From: Flavobacterium sp. SH_e
GTDB taxonomy: Bacteria; Bacteroidota; Bacteroidia; Flavobacteriales; Flavobacteriaceae
Assembly (NCBI RefSeq): GCF_025717045.1
Contig: NZ_JAOVZN010000008.1
Coordinates: forward strand, 345,486 to 409,485
Direction of reading: 5' to 3'
DNA length: 64,000 nt
Shown here: positions 56,747 to 63,973 of the stretch, in pieces
How positions within the stretch are numbered: position 1 is the first letter of the stretch
Layout: each line of letters begins with the position of its first letter
The notes under the pieces: generated by a model
The model's database searches: none
What the model saw: the letters and a program-made list of their open reading frames with translations, nothing else
Told to the model about the DNA's origin: nothing
Program-made: the position numbers and the translations under genes

Positions 56747-57619
56747 CTAACTAATTATGATCTTGTGTTCGTGACGATATTGCGATGCACTTTTTCCTGT
56801 ATATTGTTTGAATGATTTACTAAAGTGGCTAAAATTATTAAAACCGCTTTCGTAACATACTTCATTAATACTCATTGGCTGTTCTGCCAAAAGTTTAGAG
56901 GCGTGCACCAAACGATATTCGTTCACAAACTCTGTAAATGTTTTATTCGAGATCTTTTTAAAATAACGACAGAACGAAGGCGTAGTCATACTTACCAGAC
57001 TCGAAACCTCATCTATCGAAATAGATTCCTGAAAATGATCTTTCACAAAATTGAAAACCACATTCATACGGTCATTATCCTGAGTCTGAAGTTCCATTGA
57101 AAATCCATCTGCATTTAAAATGGTATATTCCTCAGCCGATTCTAATTCGTCTAAAACACTCAAAAGTGTCATCAGTCTTTGAAATGGAGGTTCGTTTTCC
57201 ATCATTTCAATTTTCTTCCCTATACGTTTTTTTGCTTCACCTCCAAAAGCGATTCCGCCTTTAGCCTGCTTCAAAATATTTTGCACCTTTTTCATTTCTG
57301 GAGCAACAAAAAAATCGCTTCCTAAAAATTCAGGTTTAATATGAATAACCGTTTCATTCGTATTTCCTGTCTGCTCATTTGTAAAACCGCAATGCGGTAA
57401 ATTAGCTCCTATTAAAAGTAAACTACCATTGGTATAATAAGAAACATGGCTCCCTATTTGTCTTTTTCCAGCCCCGCCATTAATATAAACCAACTCAATC
57501 TCTGGATGATAATGCCATAAATGAGCTTTGCTATTGGTCTTTTCGGCGTGTTTGGTGTAGGTAAAAGAACTTCCGTATGAGTTAGTTATCACTTCAAGAG
57601 CTGGGGCAATAGTCTTCAT
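56747..57619 (-). CDS. AraC-family regulator with cupin sensor domain
   Basis: 290 residues from the ATG at 57619. The N-terminal cupin-like domain (about 20-100, HLWHYHPEIELVYINGG) is followed by a C-terminal double helix-turn-helix (about 190-290, SISIDEVSSLVSMTTPSFCRYF and INEVCYESGFNNFSHFSKSFKQ). It is divergent from the small-protein array, and its upstream gap carries one copy of the element found before three of those genes. It is therefore the best candidate regulator of them. Confidence 0.92.
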   Translation of the reverse strand: MKTIAPALEVITNSYGSSFTYTKHAEKTNSKAHLWHYHPEIELVYINGGAGKRQIGSHVSYYTNGSLLLIGANLPHCGFTNEQTGNTNETVIHIKPEFLGSDFFVAPEMKKVQNILKQAKGGIAFGGEAKKRIGKKIEMMENEPPFQRLMTLLSVLDELESAEEYTILNADGFSMELQTQDNDRMNVVFNFVKDHFQESISIDEVSSLVSMTTPSFCRYFKKISNKTFTEFVNEYRLVHASKLLAEQPMSINEVCYESGFNNFSHFSKSFKQYTGKSASQYRHEHKIIIS

Positions 57620-57675
57620 GATAATTTCTTTAAAAAATAATAGCAAATTTAACAAAAACACCTAAAATAATTTAA

Positions 57676-57708
57676 ATTTTAACCTACAACGGTTTCGTAA
57701 ATGCGAAT
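57676..57708 (+). promoter_or_regulatory. Shared upstream element, copy C1 (near araC)
   Basis: Core AACCTACAACGGTTTCG (57681-57697) then GTAAATGCGAAT. It differs from the other copies by only a few bases but lacks the downstream extension and promoter. Position about 60-90 bases upstream of araC suits autoregulation. Confidence 0.7.
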
Positions 57709-57937
57709 TTTACATTAAAACAACATTCTTAACACTGAAAAATTTATAGCAAAATCGGCTTTTTTTTAGGGTCTTATTTTTTTTCTCTACTTTTTTTTTA
57801 TTTATCCCATTTAAAACGTGTTTTTATGCAAATATGTGAAATTTTGTAAGAAAGATGGAAATTTTATGAAGTATCAATTTTTTAAAAAACTTTGAAGAAA
57901 AACAATCAAATTAACAAAAACACAACATTAAAGTCAA

Positions 57938-57998
57938 ATTTTAACCTATAACGGTTTCGTAAATGAGAATATAGCATAGAAATTGGAAAATATAGTTG
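57938..57998 (+). promoter_or_regulatory. Shared upstream element, copy C2
   Basis: Core AACCTATAACGGTTTCG begins at 57943, followed by GTAAATGAGAATATAGCAT and a conserved A-rich tail that runs into a -33 TTG (57996-57998). A -7 TAACTTTG (58022-58029) follows after exactly 23 bases. The AACC..GGTT inverted half-sites suggest a protein-binding site. Confidence 0.8.
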
Positions 57999-58069
57999 TT
58001 AAAATAACACACATGCTGCTATAACTTTGCCTCAGAGAAATGAACGAAAAAAATTTAATACTATAGAAT

Positions 58070-58435
58070 ATGAAAAAGATTATGAAATTAAGTTTAGTAT
58101 GTGCAGTACTTCTAACAGGAATGAGTACTTATGCAATTGATGGAAATGAAGCGTTAAATCTTCATGTATTAAAAGGAAATGGCAAGGTAATTGCTTTTGG
58201 AATTAATCAATTACAAAAAGCTGTTATCAGTATATACGATATTAATGGTAATTTAATCTATACTGAAAATGCTTCTGGTAAAGAAGGAATCTTAAGAACT
58301 TTCAGTTTAGAAGAATTTCCACAAGGAAAATACATTTTAGAAGTTGCTGACAGCTACAAAAAAGTAAAATACGATATTACAGTAGATGCAAAAACTTCTG
58401 TTTTATCTTCAAAAGGAACTACTTCTTTAAACTAA
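58070..58435 (+). CDS. Small secreted beta-domain protein, paralogue 1
   Basis: 121 residues with a signal peptide (cleavage after STYA). The mature part is one small beta-sandwich-like domain with ISIYDINGNLIYTENASG and LRTFSLEEFPQGKYILEV. This resembles the C-terminal sorting domain of type IX secretion substrates (VYDxxGxxx...GxYxxxV), but no cargo precedes it. Function unknown. It heads the array and has the shared element and 3' block. Confidence 0.8.
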   Translation: MKKIMKLSLVCAVLLTGMSTYAIDGNEALNLHVLKGNGKVIAFGINQLQKAVISIYDINGNLIYTENASGKEGILRTFSLEEFPQGKYILEVADSYKKVKYDITVDAKTSVLSSKGTTSLN

Positions 58436-58475
58436 GAAGATATTAAAGTTAAGTGTTACTTCACGGCACTTAAAA

Positions 58476-58582
58476 TTTTATACTCTTAATACAGTATAAA
58501 AAGTGAGGTTAGATAGTTAGTAAGTTAAAAACTTTCAAAAGTTTTAAAAACAGCTCTTTGTGGTTACTGAGCTGTTTTTTTT
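58476..58582 (+). ncRNA. Conserved 3' region, copy 1 (possible 3'-UTR RNA)
   Basis: About 105 bases downstream of paralogue 1. A hairpin TTTTATACT/AGTATAAAA is followed by AGTGAGGTTAGATAGTTAG and then a terminator hairpin AAAAACAGCTC/GAGCTGTTTTT (58546-58556 with 58569-58579) and T run. It is nearly identical to 59509-59613, with about one single-base indel, while the coding parts diverge more. This suggests a functional RNA or recent gene conversion. Confidence 0.55.
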
Positions 58583-58604
58583 TGCTTTATACTTTTTTTA
58601 CCGT

Positions 58605-58800
58605 GGCGATTTTTTTTACCGCAAAGACACAAAGGATAACGCAAAGCACGCTAAGTTTTTTACCGTAAACTACTTATATAAAAACAAAGTTCGCAAAGCT
58701 TAATAGATAAAGCTTTGCGAACTTTTATTCTATAAAATTTACTCAAAAAAACTTTGCGAAAATCTTAGCGCACTTTGCGTTAAAACAACACACAATACAA
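58605..58800. repeat. CGCAAAG-family inverted repeats
   Basis: Tandem and inverted short units (ACCGCAAAGACACAAAGG, AGCGCACTTTGCGTT and others) of the family found at 4272-4444. Between paralogues 1 and 2. Confidence 0.7.
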
Positions 58801-58809
58801 AAAACTTAA

Positions 58810-58827
58810 TCCCGATAGCTATCGGGA
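58810..58827. repeat. Perfect palindrome TCCCGATAGCTATCGGGA
   Basis: 18 bp perfect palindrome, a common short dispersed motif in flavobacterial intergenic DNA. May be a repeat or protein site. Confidence 0.6.
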
Positions 58828-58963
58828 TAAAACCTTAGCAATTTAGCATCTTTTCAAAATTCCTACATTTTCTAAACAAATCTTTAATTCAATGTAAATT
58901 AAAAATCACGAAAAACGTTGAATAATAATAATCGATTTAACGAAAACGATAAATATAATTCAA

Positions 58964-59024
58964 ATTTTAACCTATAACGGTTTCGTAAATGAGAATACAG
59001 CATCGAAATAGGAAAATACAGTTG
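58964..59024 (+). promoter_or_regulatory. Shared upstream element, copy C3
   Basis: Core from 58969, then the same downstream extension to the -33 TTG (59022-59024); -7 TAATTTAG at 59048-59055 after 23 bases. The core-to-TTG distance is 53 bases, identical to C2 and C4. Confidence 0.8.
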
Positions 59025-59098
59025 TGATTTTTTACTTACATCTGAAGTAATTTAGCATCAGAGAATTAGAAGAAATAATTAATTAAAAACTAATTACC

Positions 59099-59503
59099 AT
59101 GAAAAAGATTATCAGATTGAGTTTAGTAGCAGCGTTGCTTTTTACAGGAATTAGCACATACGCAATTGATGGAACTGGAGAGTTTAATCTTCACGTAATT
59201 AAAGCTAATGGAAAATTAATCACTTTCGCTCTTAATCAAACGCAGAAAGCTAATTTGGCAATTTACGATAAAGAAGGAACTCTAATTTATTCTGAAACTG
59301 CTTCTGGCAAAGACGGAATCTTAAGAACTTTTAGTTTACAAGAATTCCCAGAAGGGACTTATTTCTTAGAAGTTGAAGACAATATCAAAAAAGCAAAATA
59401 TGAAATAACAATAACTGACGAAAATACTGTTTTATCTAAAAATGCAGTTTCTTCAGTTTACAAACCAGGTTTTGCTAAAAATACAAGCGTAGCAGTACGC
59501 TAG
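59099..59503 (+). CDS. Small secreted beta-domain protein, paralogue 2
   Basis: 134 residues, signal peptide ending STYA. The domain core is LAIYDKEGTLIYSETASGKDG and LRTFSLQEFPEGTYFLEV, plus a basic C-terminal tail (YKPGFAKNTSVAVR) absent from paralogue 1. Closest relative is paralogue 3, with the same tail. Confidence 0.82.
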   Translation: MKKIIRLSLVAALLFTGISTYAIDGTGEFNLHVIKANGKLITFALNQTQKANLAIYDKEGTLIYSETASGKDGILRTFSLQEFPEGTYFLEVEDNIKKAKYEITITDENTVLSKNAVSSVYKPGFAKNTSVAVR

Positions 59504-59508
59504 AAAAG

Positions 59509-59613
59509 TTTTATACTCTTATACAGTATAAAAAGTGAGGTTAGATAGTTAGTAAGTTAAAAACTTTCAAAAGTTTTAAAAACAGCTCTTTGTGGTTACT
59601 GAGCTGTTTTTTT
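59509..59613 (+). ncRNA. Conserved 3' region, copy 2
   Basis: Almost identical to 58476-58582, including hairpin TTTTATACT/AGTATAAAA, the AGTGAGGTTAGATAG segment and the terminator AAAAACAGCTC/GAGCTGTTTTT (59578-59588 with 59601-59611). Confidence 0.55.
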
Positions 59614-59880
59614 TTTACCTCTAAGTTTTTTTTACCGCAAAGTGCGCTAAGAATTACGCAAAGTTCGCAAAGTTTTTTTTCACAAAGCTTTGCGAACTTT
59701 GCGTTTTTATAAACCTCTTGCATAATAATCCTTATCGTGCTTTGCGTAAATCTTAGCGCACTTTGCGGTTAAAAACCCACTTGGTTTTGTAAATAAATCC
59801 TTAATCCATTGTAAGCTTAAAATCAAGCAAAACATTAAATAATAATTAACGAATTAACTAAAACGTTAAAAAAAATTCAC

Positions 59881-59941
59881 GTTTTAACCTATAACGGTTT
59901 CGTAAATGAGAATATAGCATAGAAATTGGAAAATACAGTTG
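59881..59941 (+). promoter_or_regulatory. Shared upstream element, copy C4
   Basis: Core from 59886, TTG at 59939-59941, -7 TAATTTAG at 59965-59972 after 23 bases. The leader after the -7 box resembles that of paralogue 2 (TAATTTAGCATCAGAGAATT). Confidence 0.8.
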
Positions 59942-60012
59942 CGCTTTTTCATGTATTACATAAGTAATTTAGCATCAGAGAATTAGAACTAATAATTTAA
60001 AAACTAAGTACC

Positions 60013-60414
60013 ATGAAAAAGATTGCAAAAATGAGTTTAGTAGCTGCGTTGCTTTTCACAGGAATTAGCACTTACGCAATTGATGGAACGTCGGAGTTTA
60101 CTCTTCACGTAATGAAAGCTAATGGAAAACTGATTACTTTCGCTCTTAACAAAGTACAGAAAGCCAACTTAGCAATTTATGACAAGGACGGAACACTTAT
60201 TTACTCTGAAACTGCTTCAGGTAAAGAAGGAATTTTGAGAACTTTTAGTCTAGAAGAATTTCCAGAAGGAACTTACTTCTTAGAAGTTGAAGACAGCGTA
60301 AAAAAAGCGAAATACGAGATCACAATTGGTGATACTGCCTCTTTATCAAGAAATGCAGTTTCTTATGCTTACAAAGCTGGTTTCGCTAAAAATTCGAGTG
60401 TTGCTGCACGCTAA
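60013..60414 (+). CDS. Small secreted beta-domain protein, paralogue 3
   Basis: 133 residues, signal peptide ending STYA. Domain core LAIYDKDGTLIYSETASGKEG and LRTFSLEEFPEGTYFLEV, with tail YKAGFAKNSSVAAR. Very similar to paralogue 2, consistent with recent tandem duplication. Confidence 0.82.
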   Translation: MKKIAKMSLVAALLFTGISTYAIDGTSEFTLHVMKANGKLITFALNKVQKANLAIYDKDGTLIYSETASGKEGILRTFSLEEFPEGTYFLEVEDSVKKAKYEITIGDTASLSRNAVSYAYKAGFAKNSSVAAR

Positions 60415-60787
60415 TTTTTATACTTCAAAAAGGTATAAAATAAGGTTAGAAAAAATTAAAAATAACATTTTTATTGTTTAAGAAACAGCTCTTGGTTGGT
60501 TATAGAGCTGTTTTTTTTATTTCTATTATCGAAGGAAAATAAATTATTGTTCGATTTAAGAAAAGTATTCTTATTAATAAAATAAGTGGCTTTAAAACAC
60601 TTAAAAAAATATTAAAAATTTTAAAACCGCGAGCCCAGCAATTACGTACATAGTTCAAACAAAATGCAGAAATAGTTTCAATTCAGCAACTTAAGTGTTT
60701 AAAAATGCCAATTTCTTGCTAAAAATTAAATTTGTATTTGTAGTTTTACGCGTTCCACATTTAGTAATTTAACAATTTAAAAAAAAC
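60415..60787. other. Gap with a degenerate 3' block and no shared element
   Basis: 373 bases. About 60416-60513 is a diverged copy of the 3' block (TTTTATAC..GTATAAAA hairpin, AGGTTAGA, terminator AAACAGCTC/GAGCTGTTT at 60483-60513). The rest is AT-rich. I find no AACCTATAACGGTTT element before paralogue 4. Confidence 0.65.
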
Positions 60788-61174
60788 ATGACAAAATTTA
60801 CCAAAGCTGGTTTAGTTGCTGCCTTTTTTTTAGCGACTGTGTTTACCTATGCCATTGAGGGAAAAGGTGATTATATTTTAAACATCAAAACAGGAAACGG
60901 AAAAGTAGTTAGTTTTACTTTGGATACTGTAGAAAATGCATCTTTCTCTATTTATGACGAGAATCACAACTTACTTTATGCGGGAGAATCTGCAGCAGAC
61001 AAGTTAGAAGTTTCAAAAACAATTAGTTTAGAAAGTTTTCCTGCAGGAACTTACATTCTTGAAGTGAAAGCAAACGACAAAGTTGCGAAACACGAAATTA
61101 AAGTTGCTGCTAAAAAAGTTAAGACTGTAAAGTTAGACCAATCTGCTAATCAGAGTCCTTCTTTCCGTCGTTAA
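60788..61174 (+). CDS. Small secreted beta-domain protein, paralogue 4 (divergent)
   Basis: 128 residues, signal peptide ending FTYA. Same fold pattern (FSIYDENHNLLYAGESAADK, ISLESFPAGTYILEVKAN) but diverged, without the shared upstream element or the conserved 3' block. It ends with its own terminator and a basic tail. Probably the oldest or outgroup copy. Confidence 0.78.
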   Translation: MTKFTKAGLVAAFFLATVFTYAIEGKGDYILNIKTGNGKVVSFTLDTVENASFSIYDENHNLLYAGESAADKLEVSKTISLESFPAGTYILEVKANDKVAKHEIKVAAKKVKTVKLDQSANQSPSFRR

Positions 61175-61196
61175 TTTTTTTGCCCTAAAAAATTGG

Positions 61197-61225
61197 AAAA
61201 GCAGCTCGTACCAGGAGCTGCTTTT
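61197..61225. terminator. Terminator of the array
   Basis: 11 bp stem AAAAGCAGCTC/GAGCTGCTTTT with a 7-base loop and T run; may also serve the convergent 61227 gene. Confidence 0.88.
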
Positions 61226-61226
61226 T

Positions 61227-61655
61227 TTATTTTATTTCATTTCTGAAAGTAGAACCAATTTTAACGAGTTTCCAAAAAACTTCGGTTTCATTGGTTATGA
61301 TTATTTTTTGAGATTTGTGGTAAAAAGACGAATGTCCAAAAGCATAGATATAATCAAGCAAATCTATTAATTTGAAGCTTTGTCTGTACTCTGATCTTAT
61401 TTCATCGCTATTTGCAAAACAAACGTTTCCAGATTCTTGTTCGTCTAAAAACAACAATTTCAAATGATCTGAAAACTTCGCTATTATAGTATTATTTACA
61501 GTAGATTCTTGAAATAAAGAATTAATCATAAAAGACGATTCTATACAATTCTGCTGTATTTTTTGAATGTAAAGCTTCAAATCAGCATTAGCAGAAAATG
61601 TATTTTTATTGTTCTGCAAAGCTTCTATTTTACTGAAATATTCCTGTATCGTCAT
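61227..61655 (-). CDS. Small protein of unknown function
   Basis: 142 residues, no signal or membrane segment, helical pattern. I do not recognise it. Confidence 0.58.
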   Translation of the reverse strand: MTIQEYFSKIEALQNNKNTFSANADLKLYIQKIQQNCIESSFMINSLFQESTVNNTIIAKFSDHLKLLFLDEQESGNVCFANSDEIRSEYRQSFKLIDLLDYIYAFGHSSFYHKSQKIIITNETEVFWKLVKIGSTFRNEIK

Positions 61656-61851
61656 TTTGATTTCTTTACTGATATAAAGTTAAATCATAAATTTTACATT
61701 AAAATGCAGAAAATCAGCCATTTTTAAGATACTCCATAAAATAAGAAACCAAAATTGACGTTCTGTTATTGATTACAGCAGCTTTTTGGCTGTCAAATTA
61801 TTTTCAAAAACAATTAAAAACACGATAATACCACGCCCCAAACAAATACTC

Positions 61852-62229
61852 ATGCAAAAGAAACTTCTCACTTTAGTCTTCTTAATTGTGCTTTCATTTG
61901 AGGCTTTTGCTCAAAATGAAGTTTATATAACAGACAAAGTCAACGACAAATATGCTTATGTCGATGCCATAAAAATCTACGAAAAAGTCGCTGCAAAAGG
62001 CTATAAATCTGTTGACTTGTTTCAGAAACTAGGAAATTCATCTTACTCCAAATATAAATTAGACAAAGCCGCCGAATGGTATGGCGAACTATTTGCTCTA
62101 ACCTTAGATTTAGATCCAATTTATTATTACCGTTATGCAGAATCTCTACGTTTCATCTGCGAAAACGAAAAAGCTGATGCCATATTGGAAAAATTAAAAC
62201 GTAAACCGAAAGCTGTAGCTAAAAGTTAA
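61852..62229 (+). CDS. Secreted stand-alone TPR protein (OmpA/TPR N-terminus-like)
   Basis: 125 residues, signal peptide (MQKKLLTLVFLIVLSFEAFAQ). The rest holds TPR-like helices (DAIKIYEKVAAKGYKSVDLF, KAAEWYGELFALTLDLDPIYYYRYA) like the N-terminal part of flavobacterial OmpA-family proteins (type IX-associated or peptidoglycan-linked), but it stops before any OmpA or beta-propeller domain. The stop is followed directly by a terminator, so it looks complete. The ATG at 61852 is chosen; the frame is open upstream to 61786. Confidence 0.75.
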   Translation: MQKKLLTLVFLIVLSFEAFAQNEVYITDKVNDKYAYVDAIKIYEKVAAKGYKSVDLFQKLGNSSYSKYKLDKAAEWYGELFALTLDLDPIYYYRYAESLRFICENEKADAILEKLKRKPKAVAKS

Positions 62230-62250
62230 TTCAATAAAGCTTATTATAAA

Positions 62251-62277
62251 AAAACCTCTCATAATCTGAGAGGTTTT
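62251..62277. terminator. Two-way terminator after the TPR gene
   Basis: AAAACCTCTCA/TGAGAGGTTTT, 5-base loop, shared with the convergent XRE gene. Confidence 0.9.
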
Positions 62278-62294
62278 CTTTTATATAAAATTTA

Positions 62295-62705
62295 CTATTT
62301 CTGATTTAGCAATTTCTCTAAATATTCAATCTTATCTTTTTCTGCCTGAAGCAAACGCTCGTAAAGCTTTTTATTTTCTTCTACCGTTTCCATTAATTTA
62401 TCTAATGGATTGAAAGTGCAATGATTTCCAAAATGTACATTACTATCTTTTGTATCATTAAAAGTATTGAAATAATTGATTGCAGCTTCGTCTGAAAAAT
62501 TCTTAATCGCTTCAACAGATACACCAAGTGCTTTTGCAACCTCAACGAGTTTTTCGTCATCAATGGTTTCGCTATTTTCCATAGCCGAAATCGCCTGCTG
62601 ATTTGTTCCTAAAGCCTGCGCCAAAGCTTCCTGCTTCATATCACGAAGTTCACGAATACGGCTTATTTTTCGCCCTATATGATTTGGTTTTGTTAGTGTG
62701 CTCAT
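62295..62705 (-). CDS. XRE-family helix-turn-helix regulator
   Basis: 136 residues. HTH at about 17-70 (QEALAQALGTNQQAISAMEN), then a linker and a C-terminal coiled coil (NKKLYERLLQAEKDKIEYLE). A TATCTTTG -7 box at 62717-62710 ends only 4 bases before the ATG, suggesting a leaderless mRNA. Target unknown; stand-alone. Confidence 0.88.
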   Translation of the reverse strand: MSTLTKPNHIGRKISRIRELRDMKQEALAQALGTNQQAISAMENSETIDDEKLVEVAKALGVSVEAIKNFSDEAAINYFNTFNDTKDSNVHFGNHCTFNPLDKLMETVEENKKLYERLLQAEKDKIEYLEKLLNQK

Positions 62706-62709
62706 AATT

Positions 62710-62717
62710 CAAAGATA
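62710..62717 (-). promoter_or_regulatory. Candidate -7 box of the XRE gene
   Basis: TATCTTTG on the minus strand, 4 bases upstream of the ATG. Confidence 0.45.
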
Positions 62718-62899
62718 ATAATAAAGTGTCAAAATCGGTAAAATGTAAAAAACAGATTTTTTTGCCGTGCAATACAGTAAAAAATGATTTCGTACAGCAA
62801 AATCTATTTATTCCTTCGCCGAATTAAACAAAAGTACAATTTTTCTTATAATAATTTTATAAAGCTCAAATTGTAAACTAATTAAAAAAAATATGCCTT

Positions 62900-63217
62900 A
62901 TGAAAACGAACGAAACCGAAGCTTTACAAAAACTGCAAAAATTAACTGCTAAGTATTTTACAACCCTAAAACCAACCAATGAAGCCAATTCTTATACCGC
63001 ACAATTTAAAGTGGTCAATTATTTAGAACTCGGCTGCCTCATTACCGATTTACTCAAATTATGCATTCTAGCGCTTGATAATGACATGCATAATTTTTCT
63101 AAAAAAGATAAAAGTGCAACTATTAATGTGAGTCTGATTTTGGAAACGATTCTGAATTTGTTTCCTATGGATGAAATGGAGTTTTTGGGGTTTGTTGGGG
63201 AGGTTGCTGGAGAATGA
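62900..63217 (+). CDS. Small cytoplasmic protein of unknown function
   Basis: 105 residues, helical pattern (ALQKLQKLTAKYF, LITDLLKLCILALDNDMHNF). No signal. Not recognised. It is divergent from the XRE gene with about 194 bases between, so the two may be linked. Confidence 0.6.
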   Translation: MKTNETEALQKLQKLTAKYFTTLKPTNEANSYTAQFKVVNYLELGCLITDLLKLCILALDNDMHNFSKKDKSATINVSLILETILNLFPMDEMEFLGFVGEVAGE

Positions 63218-63254
63218 TTGTCTTTTTTGCTATTCCAAAACGGTATAAACATAG

Positions 63255-63325
63255 CCCGTGGTTTCAACCACGGGAACGTAACGATTGTCTTGCTCTTATT
63301 GTGTACCCGTGGTTGAAACCACGGG
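63255..63325. repeat. Paired CCCGTGGTTTCAACCACGGG hairpins
   Basis: Two near-identical palindromes, 31 bases apart, each able to form a stem alone and the reverse of each other. Confidence 0.85.
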
Positions 63326-63430
63326 TTATATTTGATAATTGGATTTTGTTGTCTTACTGGTGCGAGCGGGGAAAAGTTCTAACGTTAAAAATCTCGCAAA
63401 GACGCTAAGTCGCAAAGTTTTTACACAATC

Positions 63431-63523
63431 TTGTCATTTCGACGTAAGGAGAAATCCTCGCAAGTAACTCCTCAACATTGCGTGCTCAGCGTACGAAGAT
63501 TTCTCCTTACGTCGAAATGACAA
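63431..63523. repeat. Long inverted repeat, TTGTCATTTCGACGTAAGG family
   Basis: Perfect 26 bp arms 63431-63456 and 63498-63523 around 41 bases. Third member of the family (16030, 53644). Confidence 0.9.
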
Positions 63524-63631
63524 ACATTATGGAAATTTCTTGTTTTGCTGGCGCGAGCAGATTTTTAAATATTTTTCTTTACTTTTAAAGTTGTATGAGA
63601 AACTTTTAAAAGCTAAATAAATACAAAACCG

Positions 63632-63973
63632 ATGGATAATAGTACCGAAGAACTTTTTCATTATTTAAATCAATCTATATCAAATAATGTAACTTATAAA
63701 GACTTATCAAATTTATGCTTAACATTATTTTGTACCTGTAGTTTTTTGCCGAAAAGGTTTGAAACAACAATTATTAATAAAGAAAATTTAGCTATACTGT
63801 TTTCTACAATTGCAAAAGAGAAAAATATAGTTTCTTATCCACCAACTGCTTCATTTTACGGAGCTTCATTTCATAATACTCATAATGAAGGACATTGGCT
63901 AGAAGTAATGGCAAGCGTATTGAAATTAGGAAGAGAACCTAATATAGAAGAAGCTAAAAATTTATTGATATAA
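63632..63973 (+). CDS. Small protein of unknown function
   Basis: 113 residues, no signal, helical. A segment PPTASFYGASFHNTHNEGHW is distinctive but I cannot assign it. Stop near the window edge, complete. Confidence 0.55.
   Translation: MDNSTEELFHYLNQSISNNVTYKDLSNLCLTLFCTCSFLPKRFETTIINKENLAILFSTIAKEKNIVSYPPTASFYGASFHNTHNEGHWLEVMASVLKLGREPNIEEAKNLLI

Larger units (their letters stand above)
57620..58069. other. Divergent gap between araC and the small-protein array
   Basis: 450 bases, AT-rich. Contains element copy C1 at about 57676-57708 (closest to araC) and copy C2 from about 57938 to 57998, then a promoter for the 58070 gene. No gene is supported. Confidence 0.6.
58436..59098. other. 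Gap with conserved 3' block, family A repeats and element C3
   Basis: 663 bases. 58476-58582 is the conserved 3' region. About 58605-58800 has CGCAAAG-type inverted repeats. 58810-58827 is the palindrome TCCCGATAGCTATCGGGA. Element C3 and a promoter occupy about 58964-59055. I see no gene. Confidence 0.7.
59504..60012. other. Gap with 3' block copy 2, CGCAAAG repeats and element C4
   Basis: 509 bases. 59509-59613 is the conserved 3' block, about 59624-59780 has CGCAAAG-family repeats, and element C4 with promoter is at about 59881-59972. No gene seen. Confidence 0.7.
63218..63631. other. Repeat-rich gap
   Basis: Contains two hairpins CCCGTGGTTTCAACCACGGG (63255-63274) and CCCGTGGTTGAAACCACGGG (63306-63325), a short CGCAAAGACGCTAAG-family fragment near 63396-63418, and the long inverted repeat 63431-63523. 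No gene is supported. Confidence 0.7.

Noticed and set aside
58605..58800. CRISPR-like array from the repeated CGCAAAG units
   Set aside because: Units are short, degenerate and inverted, with no constant spacer length and no cas genes.
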